Below are positions 59,948 through 64,000 of a stretch of 64,000 nt of DNA, in pieces. A program made the translations under genes and the position numbers. The DNA comes from an uncultured Pelagibacteraceae bacterium. Its GTDB lineage: Bacteria; Pseudomonadota; Alphaproteobacteria; Pelagibacterales; AG-422-B15. The DNA is taken from contig CACMIV010000001.1 of assembly GCA_902613805.1 (NCBI GenBank), positions 364,001 through 428,000 on the forward strand. The letters are read 5' to 3'. The notes beneath the pieces are model-generated. The model saw nothing but the letters and a program-made list of their open reading frames with translations, searched no databases and had not been told where the DNA came from. Position 1 is the stretch's first letter. Every line of letters begins with the position of its first letter.

Positions 59948-60553
59948 ATGAACAGAGATATAATTCTAGCATCTATGAGCGAAACAAGAGTTAAATTATT
60001 GCGTAACGCCGGCATTGTCTTTGAGCCGGTTGCTCATGGTGTGGATGAAGATGAGATAAAGTTGTCGATGAGCCAAAACTCACCAGAAGAAGTCGTAGTT
60101 AAGCTCGCCGAACTGAAAGCCTTAAAGGCATCTGTGTCAAACAAAAATGCTTTTGTTATTGGATCAGACCAAGGCTTGGATTTGAAAGGCGAACTGATTA
60201 ATAAAGCCCGTGACAGAGACGAAGCAAAACAACAATTGATAAAAATGAGCGGATCTACTCACACACTTATAACCGCCACCACAGTTGCTCTAGATGGCAA
60301 TATCATTTGGAAGTACGTAGACAAGTCTAAAATGTTAATGCGAAATTTAAATGAAGAATTAATTACAAAATATCTTAATAAAATCGACGACAACATTCTT
60401 GGTCTTGTGGGTGTTTATGCTATTGAAGAAGAAGGAATAAAACTTTTTGAAAGAATTGGAAGTGACCTTTTCTCTATACAGGGAATATCATTAATTCAAT
60501 TAACTCAATTTCTCTGGGAAAATAATCTTTTATTTAAAAATAATGGTACATAA
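59948..60553 (+). CDS. maf: Maf/YceF-family nucleotide pyrophosphatase
   Basis: A 201-residue house-cleaning enzyme that hydrolyses non-canonical or 5-methylated nucleoside triphosphates. LASMSETRVKLLRNAGI (8-24) is the Maf opening motif, followed by the conserved VDEDEIK, VIGSDQGLDLKGELINKARD with the catalytic Asp, and LVGVYAIEEEGIKLFERIGSDLFSIQGI near the end. It opens the maf-aroE-coaE-dnaQ operon next to the proposed origin and overlaps aroE by 11 bp. Confidence 0.94.
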   Translation: MNRDIILASMSETRVKLLRNAGIVFEPVAHGVDEDEIKLSMSQNSPEEVVVKLAELKALKASVSNKNAFVIGSDQGLDLKGELINKARDRDEAKQQLIKMSGSTHTLITATTVALDGNIIWKYVDKSKMLMRNLNEELITKYLNKIDDNILGLVGVYAIEEEGIKLFERIGSDLFSIQGISLIQLTQFLWENNLLFKNNGT

Positions 60554-61358
60554 AAAAACAGCAGTAATTGGAGATCCAATAGACCACAGTCTTTCGCCCA
60601 AAATTCACAATCACTGGATTAAGCAGCTGGGCATTGATTCTCATGATTATCAAAAAATAAATGTAAAGAAAGAAATTTTTACCAGAGAGGTTGATCGTTT
60701 AATAAAAGACGGTTACAGCGGCTTAAATGTGACCGTTCCCCTTAAGGAAGATGCATATAAATATTGTGATAGGACATCTAATGTTGCAAGGGCACTTAAA
60801 GCAGTTAACACACTGATCGTAAGAGAGGATGGTGTTTATGGTGAAAACACCGATCCAACCGGCTTCCAGAATTCAATTACAAAGAGAAACCTAAACACCC
60901 AACGGTGCCTCGTGCTTGGAGCCGGAGGATCAGCAAGGGCGGTTGTGTATGCGTTAAAACAAATGAAGTGTGAGATTGGCATATTTAATAGAACAAAAAA
61001 AAAGGCAGAAGCTCTTTGCGGTGATTTGGACGTGGAAGCAACCATCTTAACAGAATCATTGCTTAACAAGTTTGTTGGTTCAGCAAGTCTGGTTGTTAAT
61101 ACCACGAGCCTTGGACAAAAAAAAGGTGAAGAGAATAATCTTATAAATTTTAATAACCTAAAACTATCTACACACGTATATGACCTCATATACAACCCAA
61201 GTAAGACAACCTTTTTACAACATGCAGAGAAACGTGGTTGTACAGCTCAAAACGGACTGGAAATGCTAGTCAACCAGGCCGCGCAATCTTTCAAGATATG
61301 GCATAACAAAACCCCTGTGATCGATGAGAACTTAATGCAGATATTAAGGGCAAAATAA
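60543..61358 (+). CDS. aroE: Shikimate dehydrogenase
   Basis: A 271-residue NADP-dependent enzyme reducing 3-dehydroshikimate in aromatic amino-acid synthesis. VIGDPIDHSLSPKIHNHWI carries the substrate serines, GLNVTVPLKEDAY the catalytic Lys, ENTDPTGF the Asp, LVLGAGGSARAVVYAL the cofactor loop with FNRTKKKAE, and NGLEMLVNQAAQSFKIWH the C-terminal Gln site. All active residues are retained. The start overlaps maf by 11 bp and the stop overlaps coaE by one base. Confidence 0.97.
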   Translation: MVHKKTAVIGDPIDHSLSPKIHNHWIKQLGIDSHDYQKINVKKEIFTREVDRLIKDGYSGLNVTVPLKEDAYKYCDRTSNVARALKAVNTLIVREDGVYGENTDPTGFQNSITKRNLNTQRCLVLGAGGSARAVVYALKQMKCEIGIFNRTKKKAEALCGDLDVEATILTESLLNKFVGSASLVVNTTSLGQKKGEENNLINFNNLKLSTHVYDLIYNPSKTTFLQHAEKRGCTAQNGLEMLVNQAAQSFKIWHNKTPVIDENLMQILRAK

Positions 61359-61981
61359 TGTTGTTAGTTGGCGTAACAGGGTCTATTGGAATGGGAAAAT
61401 CAACTGTTGCTCAGATGTTTAAAGAGCATGGTTATGGAGTTTATAACGCAGATGACACGGTACATTATATTTATGAAAAAGATGAGGAAGTAATCGCTAA
61501 AGTTGAAAATAAATTTCCAGGTTCTACCAAAGATGGCGTTGTTAACCGAATTGCTTTGAGAGATATCTTAAATAAAGACCCACAAAAATTCCGTGACTTA
61601 GAGCAAATTGTCCACCCCGTGACAAGGAATTATCAAATAATTTATATAAAGAAATTAATTGAAGAAGGGAAGACGGGTTGTATTTTGGACATACCACTGT
61701 TATTTGAAACTGGGGGGGAAAAATATATAGATGTCTCAGTTGTCGTTACAGCCTCTGAGGAAACTCAACAGTCACGGGTTGTAACAGAACGAAAAGTTCC
61801 TTTAGAAATCTTCAATGCTATTAAGAGTCAACAAATGCCAGACAGAGAAAAATTGAAGAAAGCTGATTACATTATTTCTACAGATAGTGCGATTGAAAAA
61901 ACAAAATCTGAAGTTAGAGAAGTTGCTGCAAAAATTAAATTGATTAATCCAAAAGCTTGGAATACCTTTTTTAACAAATGA
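61358..61981 (+). CDS. coaE: Dephospho-CoA kinase
   Basis: A 207-residue P-loop kinase for the last step of CoA synthesis. GVTGSIGMGKSTVAQMFKEHG is the Walker A, NADDTVHYIYE the substrate Asp region, LEQIVHPVTRN and ILDIPLLFETGGEKYIDVSVVVTASEETQQSRV follow. It is complete. The ATG overlaps the aroE stop by one base, and its stop overlaps the dnaQ start by 4 bp. Confidence 0.96.
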   Translation: MLLVGVTGSIGMGKSTVAQMFKEHGYGVYNADDTVHYIYEKDEEVIAKVENKFPGSTKDGVVNRIALRDILNKDPQKFRDLEQIVHPVTRNYQIIYIKKLIEEGKTGCILDIPLLFETGGEKYIDVSVVVTASEETQQSRVVTERKVPLEIFNAIKSQQMPDREKLKKADYIISTDSAIEKTKSEVREVAAKIKLINPKAWNTFFNK

Positions 61982-62673
61982 GGCAAATTGTTCTTGATAC
62001 AGAAACTACAGGCTTAAGGCCGTCAGAGGGCCATCGTGTCATAGAAATTGCAGCGATTGAAATAGTTGATTATTTACCAACCGGTAACACATATCAGCAA
62101 TATATTAATCCTCAAAGGGACATGCCTGAGTCATCTTTTAAAGTTCATGGCCTGAGCTATGAATTTTTAAAAGATAAGCCCTTGTTTGAAAATATCATAA
62201 ATGAATTTTTAGAATTTGTTGGTGATGACCCCATCATTGCTCACAATGTTGATTTTGATGTTGGGTTTTTAAATTATGAACTCAACTCATGTGGTAAGGA
62301 ATCTCTAAAGAACGACAAGATTGATACTGTTTCAATAGCAAGAGAAAAGTTTCCTGGTCAAAGTGTTTCTTTGGATGCTCTTTGTAAGAGATTTGCAATA
62401 GACAATAAGCAAAGAGAAAAGCACTCGGCAACAGTTGATACTGAACTTTTAGCGCGTGTATATATAGAGTTGATGGATGCCAGAGAATTGAGCCTGGACC
62501 TAAATAATACAGTCGAAGTTAAAAATTCTACCTCGGATTTCAATACTGAAAAAATTAAAAACAGAAACCTACCTCCTCGACTTTCAGAAAAAGAAAAAAA
62601 GTTACATGACTCATTCATACAAACACTGGGCGAAAACTCTATTTGGAATAAAATTAATCAATCTAGTGAGTAA
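61978..62673 (+). CDS. dnaQ: DNA polymerase III epsilon subunit (3'-5' exonuclease)
   Basis: A 231-residue proofreading subunit of the replicase. Exo I is VLDTETTGLRPSEGHRVIEIAAIEI, Exo II is PIIAHNVDFDVGFLNYEL and Exo III is KHSATVDTELLARVYIEL, so the DEDDh residues are complete. The C-terminal tail (about 185-231) is the low-complexity region that binds the polymerase. It continues the maf-aroE-coaE string with a 4-bp overlap and overlaps the Nudix gene by 8 bp at its preferred GTG start. Confidence 0.96.
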   Translation: MRQIVLDTETTGLRPSEGHRVIEIAAIEIVDYLPTGNTYQQYINPQRDMPESSFKVHGLSYEFLKDKPLFENIINEFLEFVGDDPIIAHNVDFDVGFLNYELNSCGKESLKNDKIDTVSIAREKFPGQSVSLDALCKRFAIDNKQREKHSATVDTELLARVYIELMDARELSLDLNNTVEVKNSTSDFNTEKIKNRNLPPRLSEKEKKLHDSFIQTLGENSIWNKINQSSE

Positions 62674-63478
62674 TCAAATCAACCACACATATAGTGATAG
62701 CGGCAATTATCAGAAAATCCCAACACCCGCCGCTTCAGTTTTACTTATACGAGACGCAAATAAAAAAATAGAGGTTTTTATGATCAAAAGATCCATAAAA
62801 ACAAATTTTGGTGGCGCATGGGTGTTTCCAGGAGGAAAGATCGATCATGACGATATTTCAAATAATTATTCAAATTATAGTCCTCTACTAGACGATGGTA
62901 CAGCTTCAGCTAGACTTGGCATTGAAAAAAATGGATTGTCATATTGGATTGCATGTATCAGAGAGTGCTTTGAAGAAAGTGGAATACTTCTTGCGAATAA
63001 AAAAGGAAAAGATTTGAATAATACAGTTTTTAAGAACGACGATCTCAAAATCATAAACCATTACAAAAATAGAATGCAAAAAGGTGAACATATTTTTTAC
63101 GAGATGATTGATAAATTAAATTTAGAACTCGCTACAAGTGAACTCGCTTACATTTCCCATTGGATAACACCAAAAATTGAGAAAAGAAGATATAGTACCA
63201 GATTTTTTATTGCACGCACTACATCACAAGAAGCGGTTCACGATGGCATTGAAAGTGTGGAAAGTCAATGGATCAATCCTAAAGATGCTTTAGCGCGGTC
63301 TAAAAATGGGGAGTTTACAATGATAATGCCAACAATTAAAAATCTTGAAATGATAAGTGAGTACACAAATACATCAGTTCTTCTTACTGATATGAACAAT
63401 AAGACAAAAGACACAATACCTAAGGTTGAGCCAATATTTGAAATTGTGAATGGAGAGCTAAAATTAATTAGTTATTAA
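62666..63478 (+). CDS. Nudix hydrolase
   Basis: A protein of about 270 residues from the GTG at 62666, which overlaps the dnaQ stop by 8 bp; an in-frame ATG at 62606 would overlap dnaQ by 68 bp and adds non-homologous residues. The Nudix box is complete though interrupted by an insert: VFPGGKIDHDD, then about 30 residues later ACIRECFEESGILL. The N-terminal TPAASVLLIRDANKKIEVFMIKRS strand is typical of Nudix enzymes related to NUDT19-type CoA-ester hydrolases, and the C-terminal half is helical. The substrate is unknown. It converges with secB (4-bp overlap). Confidence 0.85.
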   Translation: MSNQINHTYSDSGNYQKIPTPAASVLLIRDANKKIEVFMIKRSIKTNFGGAWVFPGGKIDHDDISNNYSNYSPLLDDGTASARLGIEKNGLSYWIACIRECFEESGILLANKKGKDLNNTVFKNDDLKIINHYKNRMQKGEHIFYEMIDKLNLELATSELAYISHWITPKIEKRRYSTRFFIARTTSQEAVHDGIESVESQWINPKDALARSKNGEFTMIMPTIKNLEMISEYTNTSVLLTDMNNKTKDTIPKVEPIFEIVNGELKLISY

Positions 63479-63897
63479 TTTTGTTTCTTTCGTTTTTCGT
63501 ACAGGTCAGCAAAATTCACTGGGTCTAACATTAAAGGTGGAAGACCTCCATCAGAGTGCATGTCATAAATAATTCTTCTTGCAAATGGAAATAATTGCCT
63601 TGGGCATTCAACCAATAGATATGGTTCCTTAACATCATCAGTTAAATTTTTTATTTCAAAAATTCCTATATACTTGAGATCAATTATATATAATTTTTTT
63701 TCATCTCGAATGGCATTGACACTGATGTTTAATTCTACCTCATAAATTTCAGTATCTTTTCTATTTTTTGCTTTTACATCTACATTAGCATTGATCATAG
63801 GACGATCGCTACCTGGCTTAAAAGATTCAAGTCCATGTGGATTTTCAAATGATAAATCTCTAATAAATTGAGTAATAATTTTCGCGGTTACATCCAT
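63475..63897 (-). CDS. secB: Protein-export chaperone SecB
   Basis: A 140-residue tetrameric cytosolic chaperone that keeps precursors unfolded for SecA. ITQFIRDLSFENPHG is the family's N-terminal strand, INANVDVKAKNRKDTEIYEVELNISVNA the central sheet, and CPRQLFPFARRIIYDMHSDGGLPPLMLDPVNFADLYEKR the strongly conserved C-terminal part. Length is slightly short but complete. It is translationally coupled (TAATG, one-base overlap) to the gene upstream, a probable fxsA. Confidence 0.97.
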   Translation of the reverse strand: MDVTAKIITQFIRDLSFENPHGLESFKPGSDRPMINANVDVKAKNRKDTEIYEVELNISVNAIRDEKKLYIIDLKYIGIFEIKNLTDDVKEPYLLVECPRQLFPFARRIIYDMHSDGGLPPLMLDPVNFADLYEKRKKQN

Positions 63898-64000
63898 TAT
63901 TTTATTTTGTCCTCATCATCCAATTCTACGAAGTCACCCTCTAAGGTATTATCTTCGTGATTTTGTTTCACACCATATCGAGAAAGAATGTAACTTGCTA
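63897..64000 (-). CDS. fxsA: FxsA-like protein, C-terminal fragment (runs off the right edge)
   Basis: The minus strand is open from the window edge to a TAA at 63899-63897, whose last base is the first of the secB ATG. The visible residues are ASYILSRYGVKQNHEDN then TLEGDFVELDDEDKIK. An acidic, charged tail with an xEGDFxE motif is usual for FxsA, an inner-membrane protein often encoded beside secB in alphaproteobacteria. The membrane helices would lie outside the window, so the call rests on this tail and the neighbour. Confidence 0.5.
   Translation of the reverse strand, partial: ASYILSRYGVKQNHEDNTLEGDFVELDDEDKIK

Noticed and set aside
62606-62665. N-terminal extension of the Nudix gene from an ATG at 62606
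   Set aside because: It would overlap dnaQ by 68 bp and adds 20 residues unlike Nudix proteins; the GTG at 62666 fits better, though neither has a good Shine-Dalgarno.
1-64000. CRISPR arrays, insertion sequences, prophage or toxin-antitoxin genes
   Set aside because: No regularly spaced repeats, transposase, integrase, phage structural or antitoxin-like genes were seen; every gap is under 300 bp and nearly all genes are core alphaproteobacterial functions.

Overview
The window is a 64 kb piece of an AT-rich, tightly packed bacterial chromosome, almost certainly from a free-living (probably marine) alphaproteobacterium with a streamlined genome. The grounds are alphaproteobacterial gene strings and families: hemE-hemH-hemJ-rho, mnmE-mnmG-rsmG-parA-parB, DUF3576-leuS-(insert)-lptE-holA, ubiH-like/ftsK/lolA, hemD-hemC facing tsaD-gpsA-EVE-acs, rlmN-argG, maf-aroE-coaE-dnaQ with secB, and the families DUF2794, IalB, DUF1674 and DUF3576. 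Intergenic gaps are mostly under 20 bp, many neighbours overlap by 1-23 bp, and TTG/GTG starts occur. No intergenic stretch exceeds 300 bp. I saw no insertion sequence, prophage, CRISPR array or rRNA; one tRNA is present. A marine SAR11/HIMB59/AEGEAN-169-like source is a guess from style, not a demonstrated placement.

Layout. 0-9 kb: the 3' end of aconitase, a secreted unknown, htpG, DUF2794, a BI-1 family membrane protein, then a four-gene redox operon (two tandem duplicated NAD-dependent reductases, an aldo-keto reductase, a pterin dehydratase), a quinone-reductase-like protein and an IalB-like secreted protein. 9-13.3 kb: rlmN, argG, folD, YggT, a glutamine amidotransferase. 13.3-19.4 kb: an envelope cluster on the minus strand (DUF1302 outer-membrane barrel, DUF1329, a YCF48-like propeller, an SDR) with its own candidate promoters and an internal terminator. 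19.4-28.9 kb: hemCD, tsaD, gpsA, acs, rpe, purH and small proteins. 28.9-31.4 kb: an MFS transporter with two small membrane proteins. 31.4-41.4 kb: tRNA-Gly, LON-domain protein, a ubiquinone-type hydroxylase, ftsK, lolA, a PuuA-like ligase, an orphan winged-helix regulator, an L,D-transpeptidase, YggS, a porin, DUF3576. 41.4-59.7 kb: leuS, a TPR-sulfotransferase, lptE, holA, parBA, rsmG, mnmG, mnmE, a ferredoxin, ogt, apt, an inverse-autotransporter barrel with a secreted partner, rho, and hemJ-hemH-hemE. 59.95-64 kb: maf, aroE, coaE, dnaQ, a Nudix hydrolase, secB and the end of a probable fxsA.

The 59673-59947 gap lies between divergent hemE and maf, is AT-rich and holds several near-consensus DnaA boxes, so it is the best candidate for the chromosome origin. 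A perfect 16-bp parS palindrome sits inside rsmG about 10 kb away, next to parAB. Together they make the right part of the window the origin/centromere region. The least explained pieces are the small inverse-autotransporter barrel with its secreted neighbour (54.0-55.8 kb), the TPR-sulfotransferase between leuS and lptE, the DUF1302/DUF1329/YCF48/SDR cluster, and the regulator with a degenerate receiver domain.
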